Shown: positions 1-6,650, counted from the first letter of the stretch. The stretch: 7,379 nt of DNA from Holophagaceae bacterium (GCA_025355915.1 JANXYT010000444.1:1-7379); one strand, 5' to 3'. Notes: a model not told the origin generated them from the sequence alone. Made by a program: numbers and translations.

Positions 1-552
1 GCCAACCTCGTCCTGGGCTTTCCGGCCCTGGACCACCGCTCGCCGGATCGCGCCGCGGCGCACCTCCTGAGCCACGTGCTGGGCGGCGGCATGGCCTCGC
101 GGCTCTTCATGGAACTGCGGGAGCGCCGGGGCCTCTGTTACCAGGTGGGCAGCTATTTGAGTCCCTACGCCGACACGGGCGCCCTGCAGATCAGCGCCAG
201 CTGCGCGCCGGCCCAGCTGCGGGAGCTGGTGCAGCGGACCATGGCCGAATGTGCGCGGGTCCGCGAGAAGGGTGTGCAGGCCGACGAACTGGAGCGGGCC
301 AAGCTCCAGGCCCGCACCGGCCTGGTGTTCAGCCAGGAGAGCAGCAGCAGCCGCATGTTCAGCCTGGCTCATCAGACCATCCACCAGGGACGCCTGCAGT
401 CCCTGGACGAGCAGATGGCCGAGATCGAAGCCGCCACCCCGGAAGATCTGCTTCGCGTCGCCCAGGAGCTGCTGGATCCTGCCCAGGTAGGCGTCAGCGC
501 CCTCGGCACCCGGCGCGGCTCCGACATCCGCCCGCAGGATCTGGTGGCTTGA
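1..552 (+). CDS. M16-family zinc peptidase / processing-peptidase-like protein, C-terminal part (5' truncated)
   Basis: The reading frame is open from base 1 to a TGA at 550-552, giving 183 residues; the true start lies upstream of the window. The segment matches the C-terminal substrate-binding half of M16B peptidases (the YmxG / mitochondrial processing peptidase type). Its hallmark is a glycine-rich stretch followed by an R-x-x-x-G-L-x-Y block: 'GGGMASRLFMELRERRGLCY' at window residues 28-47, then 'SPYADTG'. In this family the conserved Arg and Tyr of the C-terminal domain help bind substrate in the clamshell cavity. The zinc site (HxxEH) belongs to the N-terminal half, so I cannot tell whether this protein is catalytic or an inactive partner subunit. 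The remainder, about residues 65-183, is helix-rich and Glu/Arg/Ala-rich, as usual. A 96-base gap separates it from rlmN. The family call is firm; the exact subfamily is not. Confidence 0.9.
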   Translation, partial: ANLVLGFPALDHRSPDRAAAHLLSHVLGGGMASRLFMELRERRGLCYQVGSYLSPYADTGALQISASCAPAQLRELVQRTMAECARVREKGVQADELERAKLQARTGLVFSQESSSSRMFSLAHQTIHQGRLQSLDEQMAEIEAATPEDLLRVAQELLDPAQVGVSALGTRRGSDIRPQDLVA

Positions 553-593
553 CCGAAAAAACCTGATATCGCGACAAACGCGAATCGCCCGAT

Positions 594-620
594 GGGGCGC
601 CCCGCGTGGCGGAGCCCGCC
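594..620. other. GC-rich palindrome plus short hairpin after the M16 gene
   Basis: The 96-base gap between the M16 gene and rlmN contains a 10-base perfect palindrome (GGGGCGCCCC, 594-603). It is followed directly by a 5-bp stem with a 3-base loop (GGCGG/CCGCC, 608-620). A third small stem (TCGCG/CGCGA, 569-573 with 579-583) lies just downstream of the M16 stop. None is followed by a T-run, so a canonical intrinsic terminator is not supported. They could help end the M16 transcript, or may simply reflect high GC. Confidence 0.25.
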
Positions 621-636
621 TGACCCGTCCAGCCGA

Positions 637-642
637 TAGAAT
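637..642 (+). promoter_or_regulatory. Candidate -10 element of a leaderless rlmN transcript
   Basis: The hexamer TAGAAT matches 5 of 6 bases of the sigma-70 -10 consensus. It ends 6 bases before the rlmN ATG at 649, which would put the transcription start at or next to the A of the start codon. No Shine-Dalgarno sequence is well placed; only GGCGGG touches the ATG. No good -35 hexamer is visible 16-18 bases upstream, where the sequence is GC-rich. A -10 about 6-7 bases from the start codon with no leader is the arrangement known for leaderless genes. This is inference from spacing only. Confidence 0.4.
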
Positions 643-648
643 GGCGGG

Positions 649-1725
649 ATGACTAATGCCGCGCCCATGCCCTGGGATCGCCCCGCCCCCGAGCGGGCGG
701 GCCTGCCCTCGGCCTGGTCGCTGTTCCCGGAAGATCTGGCGGCGCTGGGCTGCCCGGGCAGCGCCCTGGAAACCTTCCGGCGCCTGCACCGCCCCTGGAC
801 CTGGAACCAAGGTGGTCCGGAGCTGGGATCTTCCATTCGAGGCTGGTTGGAGAGCGTGGCGGATTTGCGCCTGCCCCGCATCGCTGAGCGCCAACCCTCA
901 GAGGATGGCTCCACCAAGCTGGCCCTGGAACTGACGGACGGCAAGCGCATCGAAGCCGTCCACATGCCGCGGAAGGTGCGAAATCCGAGAGTCACCTACT
1001 GCATCTCCAGCCAGGTGGGCTGCGCCATGGGCTGCACCTTCTGCGCCACGGGCAGCATGGGCATCCTGCGCAACCTCCAGCCTGGCGAGATCCTGGGCCA
1101 GGTGCTGGCCGTGATGGCGGCGCTGGGGCCGGATCGCGGGCACCTTCTGACGCTTGTATTCATGGGCATGGGCGAGCCGCTGCACAACCTGGAGCACCTG
1201 CACCACGCCATCCGCCTCATGTGCCACCCCGCGGGGCTGGGCCTCGGCAAGGGGCGCATCACCGTGAGCACGTCGGGCCTGGTGAGCGGCATCGAGAAGC
1301 TGGCGAAACTGGATCCGAGGCCCAACCTGGCCCTCAGCCTCAACGCCACCACGGACGAGGCCCGCAGTCGCACCATGCCCGTGAACCGCGTGTGGAACCT
1401 GGCCCGGCTGCGCCAGGCGCTGGATGACTGGGGCCCCCGGCGTGGCGAAAAGTTCTGTTTCGAGTACGTGCTGCTGGCGGGCGAGAACGATACCGAGGCC
1501 GACGCCGAACGGCTGGCCCAGTGGCTGGGTGATCTCCGCCGCGGCCACAACCTCAACCTCATCCCCATGAACGAGCATGCCGCCAGCGAGTTCCGCCAAC
1601 CCAATGAAGCCCGCGTGCAGCAGTTCTCCGACTGGCTGAAAGCCCGCGGCTGCTTCGTCACCGTCCGCCGCAGCCGGGGGCGGGACGTGCAGGGGGCGTG
1701 TGGGCAGCTGGTGAAGGGGGAATGA
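649..1725 (+). CDS. rlmN: 23S rRNA (adenine-2503-C2)-methyltransferase RlmN, radical SAM
   Basis: A cytoplasmic radical SAM enzyme of 358 residues, a normal length for RlmN. The family puts a methyl group on C2 of A2503 in 23S rRNA, and in some bacteria also on A37 of certain tRNAs. The 4Fe-4S cluster motif CxxxCxxC is at Cys125, Cys129 and Cys132. Cys118 and Cys351 correspond to the two catalytic cysteines of E. coli RlmN (Cys118 and the methyl-carrying Cys355). The SAM-binding 'GMGEP' lies at residues 173-177, and 'SLNATTDEAR' and 'NLIPMNEH' are typical later core motifs. The N-terminal accessory domain (about 1-100) is diverged: the usual 'RAKQ...WiY' helix is hard to recognise. The ATG at 649 has no good Shine-Dalgarno; an overlapping mini-frame (ATG at 641, then TGA at 650-652) precedes it. 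Cfr shares the same cysteines, so a resistance-type paralogue cannot be excluded from motifs alone, but housekeeping RlmN is far more likely. Confidence 0.92.
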   Translation: MTNAAPMPWDRPAPERAGLPSAWSLFPEDLAALGCPGSALETFRRLHRPWTWNQGGPELGSSIRGWLESVADLRLPRIAERQPSEDGSTKLALELTDGKRIEAVHMPRKVRNPRVTYCISSQVGCAMGCTFCATGSMGILRNLQPGEILGQVLAVMAALGPDRGHLLTLVFMGMGEPLHNLEHLHHAIRLMCHPAGLGLGKGRITVSTSGLVSGIEKLAKLDPRPNLALSLNATTDEARSRTMPVNRVWNLARLRQALDDWGPRRGEKFCFEYVLLAGENDTEADAERLAQWLGDLRRGHNLNLIPMNEHAASEFRQPNEARVQQFSDWLKARGCFVTVRRSRGRDVQGACGQLVKGE

Positions 1726-1727
1726 GA

Positions 1728-1840
1728 AAGCTGGTCGCGGAAGACGCAGAAATCCACGGAAACCGTGGAAGAAAAGCACCAAGAGGAAGGCTCAGCCAAG
1801 TTGGTTCTGGTTGGATTTCCGCGCTTTCCGTGACCAGCTT
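1728..1840. repeat. Large imperfect inverted repeat between rlmN and dut
   Basis: Two 29-base arms, 1728-1756 and 1812-1840, are reverse complements at 25 of 29 positions and are separated by 55 bases. The outer nine bases (AAGCTGGTC / GACCAGCTT) match exactly. As RNA, two of the four mismatches become G-U pairs, so the transcript could fold into a long stem. The left arm starts 2 bases after the rlmN stop codon and the right arm ends 44 bases before dut. The arms carry a periodic heptamer, CRYRGAA: on the + strand at 1736, 1745, 1755 and 1764, and on the - strand at 1826-1832 and 1817-1823. From memory it resembles the 'cACGGAgaACACGGA' class of short interspersed repeats seen in many environmental bacterial genomes. 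That match is recall, not a search result. No transposase is present. Confidence 0.75.
1753..1769. other. Short perfect hairpin inside the repeat loop
   Basis: TCCACGG and CCGTGGA form a perfect 7-bp stem around an AAA loop, 28 bases after the rlmN stop codon. There is no T-run on either strand after the stem (the + strand continues AGAAAAGC), so it is a poor intrinsic terminator. It competes with the outer long stem for the last bases of the left arm, so the two folds are partly exclusive. Confidence 0.45.
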
Positions 1841-1884
1841 CTTTTCTCTTGGCACTCGATAGCCTTTGCGCTGAATCTTTTTAG

Positions 1885-2340
<456 letters not shown>

Positions 2341-2392
2341 CAAGTCACTGGAATTCACGTTGGAACAGCTATAGCATTCGGACTCCCAGCTC

Positions 2393-2398
2393 AGGAGG
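2393..2398 (+). promoter_or_regulatory. Strong ribosome binding site of the dienelactone-hydrolase-like gene
   Basis: AGGAGG, a full anti-16S match, sits 5 bases before the ATG at 2404. It fixes that start and is the strongest Shine-Dalgarno in the window, in contrast to rlmN and dut, which have none. Confidence 0.85.
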
Positions 2399-2403
2399 CC
2401 ACC

Positions 2404-3162
2404 ATGCGCAGCGTCGCCCTTTCCCTTGCCCTCGCCACCCTGCCCATCCTCGCCGGTCAGCCACTGACTTACGCCGATGGCGCCACCAAGCTTGCGGGCT
2501 ATGTCGCCCGGCCCGCTGAGATCAAGGGCAAGGTCCCGGGCGTGGTGGTGATCCATCAGTGGATGGGCCTCACGGACCATGAACGCAAGGTGTCCGATGA
2601 TCTGGCCAAGCTGGGGTATGTGGCGCTGGCAGCGGACATCTACGGGGAAGGTGTCCATCCCAAGGATACGGGTGAGGCCGGAAAACTGGCTGGAACCTAC
2701 AAGGGTGATCGTGCCCTTTACCGGCGCCGCATTGCCGCCGCCATTGAGACGTTGAAGGCCCAAAAGGGCGTGGATGGCTCCCGTCTTGCGGTCATCGGTT
2801 TCTGCTTCGGCGGCACCGGGGCCCTGGAAGCCGCCCGCGCGGGTCTGGCCGTGAAGGGCGCGGTCTCCTTCCATGGCGGGCTGGATGTGCCTGCGGGCTA
2901 TGCTGCCTCACCCATTTCCGCCAAGGTGCTGGTCTGCCATGGGGCCGATGATCCCTTCGTGCCCGCCAAGGATGTGGCCGCCTTCCAGGATGAGATGCGT
3001 CAGGCCAAAGCGGATTACGTGTTCGTGGCCTACGCCGGTGCCGTCCACGCCTTCACGCAAAAAGAAGCCGGCAACGACAACGCCAAGGGTGCCGCCTACA
3101 ACGAAGCCGCCCATCGGCGCAGCTGGCAGCACATGAAGGATTTCTTCAAGGAGATCTTCTAA
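2404..3162 (+). CDS. Exported dienelactone hydrolase family protein
   Basis: An alpha/beta-hydrolase of 252 residues with an N-terminal signal sequence (Arg2, then a hydrophobic run 3-17, with probable cleavage near Ala17/Gly18), so it probably acts in the periplasm or outside the cell. The dienelactone hydrolase fold is clear: 'GVVVIHQWMG' (46-55), 'LGYVALAADIYG' (70-81), the nucleophile elbow GFCFGG (132-137), 'GADDPFVP' (180-187) and 'VHAFT' (214-218). The inferred triad is Cys134, Asp183 and His215. The family's namesake opens dienelactones in chloroaromatic breakdown, but most relatives have unknown ester or lactone substrates, so no specific reaction is claimed. The Glu that normally follows His in 'HEWWG' (Glu36 of the Pseudomonas enzyme, which activates the Cys) is Gln52 here. 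It lies 63 bases after dut in the same direction; co-transcription is possible, but no functional link is evident. Confidence 0.9.
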   Translation: MRSVALSLALATLPILAGQPLTYADGATKLAGYVARPAEIKGKVPGVVVIHQWMGLTDHERKVSDDLAKLGYVALAADIYGEGVHPKDTGEAGKLAGTYKGDRALYRRRIAAAIETLKAQKGVDGSRLAVIGFCFGGTGALEAARAGLAVKGAVSFHGGLDVPAGYAASPISAKVLVCHGADDPFVPAKDVAAFQDEMRQAKADYVFVAYAGAVHAFTQKEAGNDNAKGAAYNEAAHRRSWQHMKDFFKEIF

Positions 3163-3168
3163 CCGTGA

Positions 3169-3211
3169 GTCCTGATCTGCGCCCCATGGAGAGCGGGGCG
3201 CAGATCAGGAC
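3169..3211. terminator. Perfect 17-bp hairpin at a convergent gene junction (probable bidirectional terminator)
   Basis: Bases 3169-3185 and 3195-3211 are exact reverse complements (17 of 17) around a 9-base loop (ATGGAGAGC). The structure fills most of the 58 bases between the stops of two convergent genes: the dienelactone-hydrolase-like gene ends at 3162, and the tricorn homologue ends at 3221. Position and stability argue for termination in both directions. Neither strand has a T-run after the stem (+ continues AATGCGGG), so it is not a textbook intrinsic terminator. It may act with Rho, or as a 3'-end stabiliser for both mRNAs. Confidence 0.75.
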
Positions 3212-3220
3212 AATGCGGGA

Positions 3221-6200
3221 TCAAAACCCTGAACGGTTCGGGTAGGCGGGTTTGGGCGTGTGGATGGGCGGGTTCTTCTTGATGCCCGCCTCAACTTCCT
3301 GGATGGCGCGGTCCAGTTGGGGATCCTTGCCCTGGGCGAGCAGAGCCGGATCATCCATCACTTCGATGTCGGGTTCGACGCCGAAGCCCTCCACGATCCA
3401 CTGACCTTCCTTGGAAAAGATCCCAAAGTTGGGCACGGTCACGTTGCCACCATCGATGAGGGCTGGCGCCCCGCTGATGCCGATGAGCCCGCCCCAGGTT
3501 CGGCGTCCGATGAGCGGGCCAAGACCTGCTTTCTTGAAATAGAAGGGAAACAGGTCGCCGCCGGAGCCGCTCCAGCCGTTGATCAGCATGGCCATGGAGC
3601 CGTGCTGGGCCACGAAGGGCCACTGCCAGTCCTTGCCATCGCGCACGCCCCAGTAGTTGGTCACCTTCCGGCCCAGCATCTCAATGAAGCGATCGGGAAT
3701 CTGCCCACCGCTGTTGAAGCGCTCGTCTATGATCAGGCCAGCCTTGTCCCACTGGCCGCGGAATTGGCGGACCAGATCGTTCTGCCCGCCGATGCCGGTG
3801 TCGGGCACGTAGATATAGCCGATGCGGCCATTGGAGGCCTTCTCGACGTACTTCCGCTTGGCTTCGATCCAGGCCCAGTAGCGAAGCTGGTATTCGCCGG
3901 GAAGCGTCTCCACGAGCACGTCGCGGGAACCTTCCAGGCTGGGTTTGTCGTTGACGGTAATCAGCACAGTCTTGCTGGCCAAGCCCTGGAAGGCGGCCCA
4001 GGGATCCTTACGGGTATCGAGAGGGATGCGATTGACGGCCAGGAGGTAGTCGCCCTCCTTGACCTTCAACCCGGGCTGGGCCAAGGGTCCGCGGACCTGA
4101 GCATCCCAGTCGGAGCCGCGGAGGATGGTCTTGATTCGGAAGGCGCCGTTCTCCAGCGTGAAGTCCACACCCAACAGGCCGGTACCCAGGCGTGCAGGTA
4201 CCTCGAGGTCGCCCCCGGCGCGGTAGGCATGGGAGGCGTTAAGTTCAGAGATGAGCTCGCCGATGACGAAGTTCACGTCCTCGCGGGTCACGCAGTCCTT
4301 GAGCAGCTTGGCATAGCGAACCTTCATGGCCTTCCAGTCCACGCCGTGCATGCCGGGGTCATAAAACATGTCGCGTTCCAGACGCCAGGCGTCGTTGAAG
4401 ATCTGTTGCCACTCCTCCGGGGGTTCGACCGTCATCATCAGTTCGCCCGTGGGCAGCTTCTTTTCAAATTTCTGATCGGGTTTCAGGTCGACGAGGACGT
4501 ATTCCTGCTTCCGGTTCACCAGAACTTTCTTGCCGTCTCCGCTGAGGAGGGCGCCGTCCAGATCGGCCAGCACGGCCTTCTCCTCGCGCTCCTCGAAGTC
4601 GTAGGTGTAAAGCGTGGCCTTGGTCTCGCCCATGGGGTTCAGCTGGCCGGCGCGCCGATAGACCAGCTTGCCCTTGGTGGCGGTCACATCCATGTAGTAG
4701 CCCGCGGTGGGTGGCAGCAGCACCATGCGGGCTTCCAGGCCCTCGAGGTCGATCTCAACGGGTTTGGGGGTGGCTTTCTTGTCGCCAGCATCCTTCTTGT
4801 CGGCCTCCTTTTTCTCGTCCTTGGCCTTCTCGTCCTTCGCGGCATCCGCATCGTTGCGCGGGGCCACGGGGGAGACGACATCCTTGCGCAGGGGGAGAGC
4901 GGCGAGGCGGGTGGTGGCCGCGTAGATCCAGGTATTGTCCAGGTCGCTGTAGGTGGGGCTGAACTGCTGGCCCGTGGAGAGGAACAGGTAATTGCCTTCG
5001 GGATCGAAGGCGGGGTCACCGGCACTGTAGAAGGGTGAGGTCACGTCCTGCCGCTGGTTGGTCTTGGTGTCGAAGAGGGCCACCACGCTGTTCCGGTTGG
5101 CGGTGTCCCGCGGATAGGCGACCCAGCGGCTGTCGGGTGACCAACTGGCACGGAAGCCCTCCAGGGCCGAATCGAACATGAAGAACCCCTTGTCGAGCTG
5201 CCGGATCTTGCCGGTATCGAGGTCGCACAAGTTGATCCGCATGGTCTGGTCGACAAAGACCACGCGCTTCCCGTCCGGGGACCAGCTGATGTGGTAGCGG
5301 AAGCCGGGTCCCAGGTGGGTGACCTGGCGTTCGCTGCCCGATCCGTCTGCGGGGCGCACGCACAGTTCGTATTCACCTGTGCGGTCGCTGAAGTACGCCA
5401 CCAGCTGGCCGTCCGGGGACAGGGCTGGGTAGCGCTCCGCGACTCCGGAGGTGCGGGTGAGGTTGATGACGTAGCCCTTCTCCGCCGGCACGGAGAAAAG
5501 CTCGCCCCGGGCCTCGAAGACCGCCCGCTTGCCTTGGGACGAAAGGTCGGGGTTCTTGAGCAGCTTGCTGGCGTTCTCCACATGGGGCTTCAGGGTAGTC
5601 CGGTCGGTCACCACTTCGACCTTCACCTCCAGGACTTTCTCCGAGGGAAGCTCGATGCGATGGAGACGCCCAGCGGCCTCAAGCACGATGTCGGTGGGGC
5701 CGATGGCAGGGAAGTGGGCGTCGTATTCCTTGAAGAAGGTGATCTGCTTGAAAACCTTGGTAGCCAGGTCGTAGGACCAGATGTTGCTGCGCTTCACGCC
5801 ATCCCGGTCCGACAGGAAATACAACTTTCCACCGTGCCACATGGGCTGGGAATCGTTGGAGCCCTCCGCACTCGGAAGGCGACTGGCGGTCTTCTTCTCC
5901 AGGTCATAGAACCAGATCTCCGAGGACATCCCGCCGCGGTACCGTTTCCAGGTTCGGAAGTCCGTGGAGACCGGCTGATAGGCCAGGATCTTGCCGTCCC
6001 GAGACAGGGCGCCGAACTCGGCGTAGGGCAGGGGCAGCGCTTCGGGGAGGCCGCCGCCCTTGGGCACCAGGTAGAGCTTGTTGAATCGGTCCTTCCCGGA
6101 CTGCATCCCCGACGCGAGGAGCAGGGCCTTGCCATCCGGTGTCCAGTCCACCAGCCGGTCGGCCATGGGGTGGTGGGTGACTCGGCTGGGGATCCCGCCC

Positions 6201-6487
6201 ACCACCAGCAGCACGTAGAGATCGGTATTTCCGTCGTAATTTCCGCTGAAGGCAAGCTCTTTTCCATCCGGTGAGAACCGGGGGAAGGTTTCCTCGCCCT
6301 TGGGTGTGGAGAGGCGTGTGGCCAGTCCCCCTTCCTTGGCCACCAGCCAGATGTCGCCGGCATAGGAAAACGCGATTTGAGTGGCCGACACGTCGGGGTA
6401 CCGCATCAACCGGGCGTCAAATTGGGCCGAGGCCATCGAGGCGGAGGCCAGCACAAGGGCACTGGTCAGCAGGGACAACGGACGCAT
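3221..6487 (-). CDS. Exported tricorn protease homologue (beta-propeller / PDZ / S41-type serine peptidase)
   Basis: A 1088-residue protein, close to Thermoplasma tricorn (about 1070). I start it at 6487, not at the ATG at 6499, because GGAG lies 6 bases upstream of 6487 and 6499 has no ribosome site; this also gives a clean signal peptide (cleavage after 'MASA', about residue 21). Residues below count from 6487. About 25-300 and 305-690 are propeller blades with repeated 'SPDG' turns (near 72, 116, 357, 403, 450), interrupted by a Lys/Glu/Asp-rich stretch at 544-576. About 693-755 is the helical segment, 765-850 a PDZ domain, and 880-1050 the catalytic domain. The tricorn catalytic residues align: Ser752-His753 ('NASHA'), nucleophile Ser975 ('GSGGD') and Glu1033 ('VEGFG'). 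The 58-residue Ser-to-Glu spacing equals Ser965-Glu1023 of Thermoplasma. The Asp966 position is Gly976. The family trims oligopeptides; unlike the archaeal enzyme, this one is exported. Confidence 0.93.
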   Translation of the reverse strand: MRPLSLLTSALVLASASMASAQFDARLMRYPDVSATQIAFSYAGDIWLVAKEGGLATRLSTPKGEETFPRFSPDGKELAFSGNYDGNTDLYVLLVVGGIPSRVTHHPMADRLVDWTPDGKALLLASGMQSGKDRFNKLYLVPKGGGLPEALPLPYAEFGALSRDGKILAYQPVSTDFRTWKRYRGGMSSEIWFYDLEKKTASRLPSAEGSNDSQPMWHGGKLYFLSDRDGVKRSNIWSYDLATKVFKQITFFKEYDAHFPAIGPTDIVLEAAGRLHRIELPSEKVLEVKVEVVTDRTTLKPHVENASKLLKNPDLSSQGKRAVFEARGELFSVPAEKGYVINLTRTSGVAERYPALSPDGQLVAYFSDRTGEYELCVRPADGSGSERQVTHLGPGFRYHISWSPDGKRVVFVDQTMRINLCDLDTGKIRQLDKGFFMFDSALEGFRASWSPDSRWVAYPRDTANRNSVVALFDTKTNQRQDVTSPFYSAGDPAFDPEGNYLFLSTGQQFSPTYSDLDNTWIYAATTRLAALPLRKDVVSPVAPRNDADAAKDEKAKDEKKEADKKDAGDKKATPKPVEIDLEGLEARMVLLPPTAGYYMDVTATKGKLVYRRAGQLNPMGETKATLYTYDFEEREEKAVLADLDGALLSGDGKKVLVNRKQEYVLVDLKPDQKFEKKLPTGELMMTVEPPEEWQQIFNDAWRLERDMFYDPGMHGVDWKAMKVRYAKLLKDCVTREDVNFVIGELISELNASHAYRAGGDLEVPARLGTGLLGVDFTLENGAFRIKTILRGSDWDAQVRGPLAQPGLKVKEGDYLLAVNRIPLDTRKDPWAAFQGLASKTVLITVNDKPSLEGSRDVLVETLPGEYQLRYWAWIEAKRKYVEKASNGRIGYIYVPDTGIGGQNDLVRQFRGQWDKAGLIIDERFNSGGQIPDRFIEMLGRKVTNYWGVRDGKDWQWPFVAQHGSMAMLINGWSGSGGDLFPFYFKKAGLGPLIGRRTWGGLIGISGAPALIDGGNVTVPNFGIFSKEGQWIVEGFGVEPDIEVMDDPALLAQGKDPQLDRAIQEVEAGIKKNPPIHTPKPAYPNRSGF
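4760..4858 (-). other. Charged low-complexity insert within the tricorn homologue
   Basis: This region codes for about 33 residues made almost only of Lys, Asp, Glu and Ala ('DEKAKDEKKEADKKDAGDKK'). It lies between propeller-type sequence and the block starting 'PVEIDLEGLEARMV'. It is predicted to be disordered or a solvent-exposed helix and has no counterpart that I know of in archaeal tricorn. Similar charged inserts occur in bacterial homologues as far as I recall. The reading frame is intact across it. Confidence 0.7.
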
Positions 6488-6493
6488 CGGCAA

Positions 6494-6497
6494 CTCC
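6494..6497 (-). promoter_or_regulatory. Ribosome binding site deciding the tricorn-homologue start
   Basis: On the - strand the sequence reads GGAG, then 6 bases (TTGCCG), then the ATG at 6487-6485. The upstream in-frame ATG (6499-6497) is preceded by pyrimidine-rich CCCCCCGACCCA with no Shine-Dalgarno. The site overlaps that upstream ATG, which favours 6487 as the real start. Confidence 0.65.
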
Positions 6498-6557
6498 ATT
6501 GGGTCGGGGGGACAGGCAAGCTTACGGACGGGACGGGGATTTCGTTGAGTTCAGAAA

Positions 6558-6572
6558 TTGCCTAGCGGGCAA
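6558..6572. other. Small inverted repeat in the divergent intergenic region
   Basis: TTGCC and GGCAA form a 5-bp inverted repeat with a 5-base spacer. It lies about midway in the 207-base divergent region between the tricorn homologue and the M28 peptidase gene. Its size would suit an operator half-site pair, but 5+5 bases occur easily by chance. No - strand promoter was convincing here, so the tricorn promoter is not located. Confidence 0.2.
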
Positions 6573-6621
6573 ATAGATCATCAATGGTCGCATTTGGGTC
6601 CGCCCGCCAATGCCTAAGCCG

Positions 6622-6650
6622 GTTACACCGCGGGTCATTTCCCCTAGGAT
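6622..6650 (+). promoter_or_regulatory. Candidate sigma-70-type promoter for the M28 peptidase gene
   Basis: GTTACA (6622-6627; 4 of 6 to TTGACA) and TAGGAT (6645-6650; 4 of 6 to TATAAT) are separated by 17 bases, the optimal spacing. Transcription would begin near 6657 and give a leader of about 38 bases before the ATG at 6695. Both hexamers are imperfect, so this is only a reasonable candidate. Confidence 0.35.

Noticed and set aside
372..995. 207-codon frame on the - strand covering the M16-rlmN gap
   Set aside because: It overlaps both coding regions in antisense and shows no motif; the gap itself carries only GC-rich palindromes.
898..1782. 294-codon and overlapping 267-codon frames on the - strand
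   Set aside because: Both are antisense to rlmN, which has a complete catalytic motif set on the + strand.
2348..2375. Possible promoter before the dienelactone-hydrolase-like gene (CTGGAA, 16 bases, TATAGC)
   Set aside because: The -35 matches only 3 of 6 bases. TATAGC is reasonable but lies in an 8-base palindrome (GCTATAGC), and short palindromes occur by chance. Not strong enough to list as a feature.
2383..2397. CTCC...GGAG pairing that could hide the AGGAGG ribosome site
   Set aside because: Only four base pairs with a 7-base loop; too weak to claim translational control.
3260..5038. 592-codon open frame on the + strand
   Set aside because: It lies wholly antisense to the tricorn homologue, whose domain motifs are unmistakable. 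Its product is a Gly/Val/Leu/His-rich mirror with no recognisable motif. Long antisense frames are expected at this GC content.
5291..6274. 327-codon open frame on the + strand
   Set aside because: Antisense to the tricorn propeller region; no family motif, no ribosome site, and the composition is that of a shadow frame.
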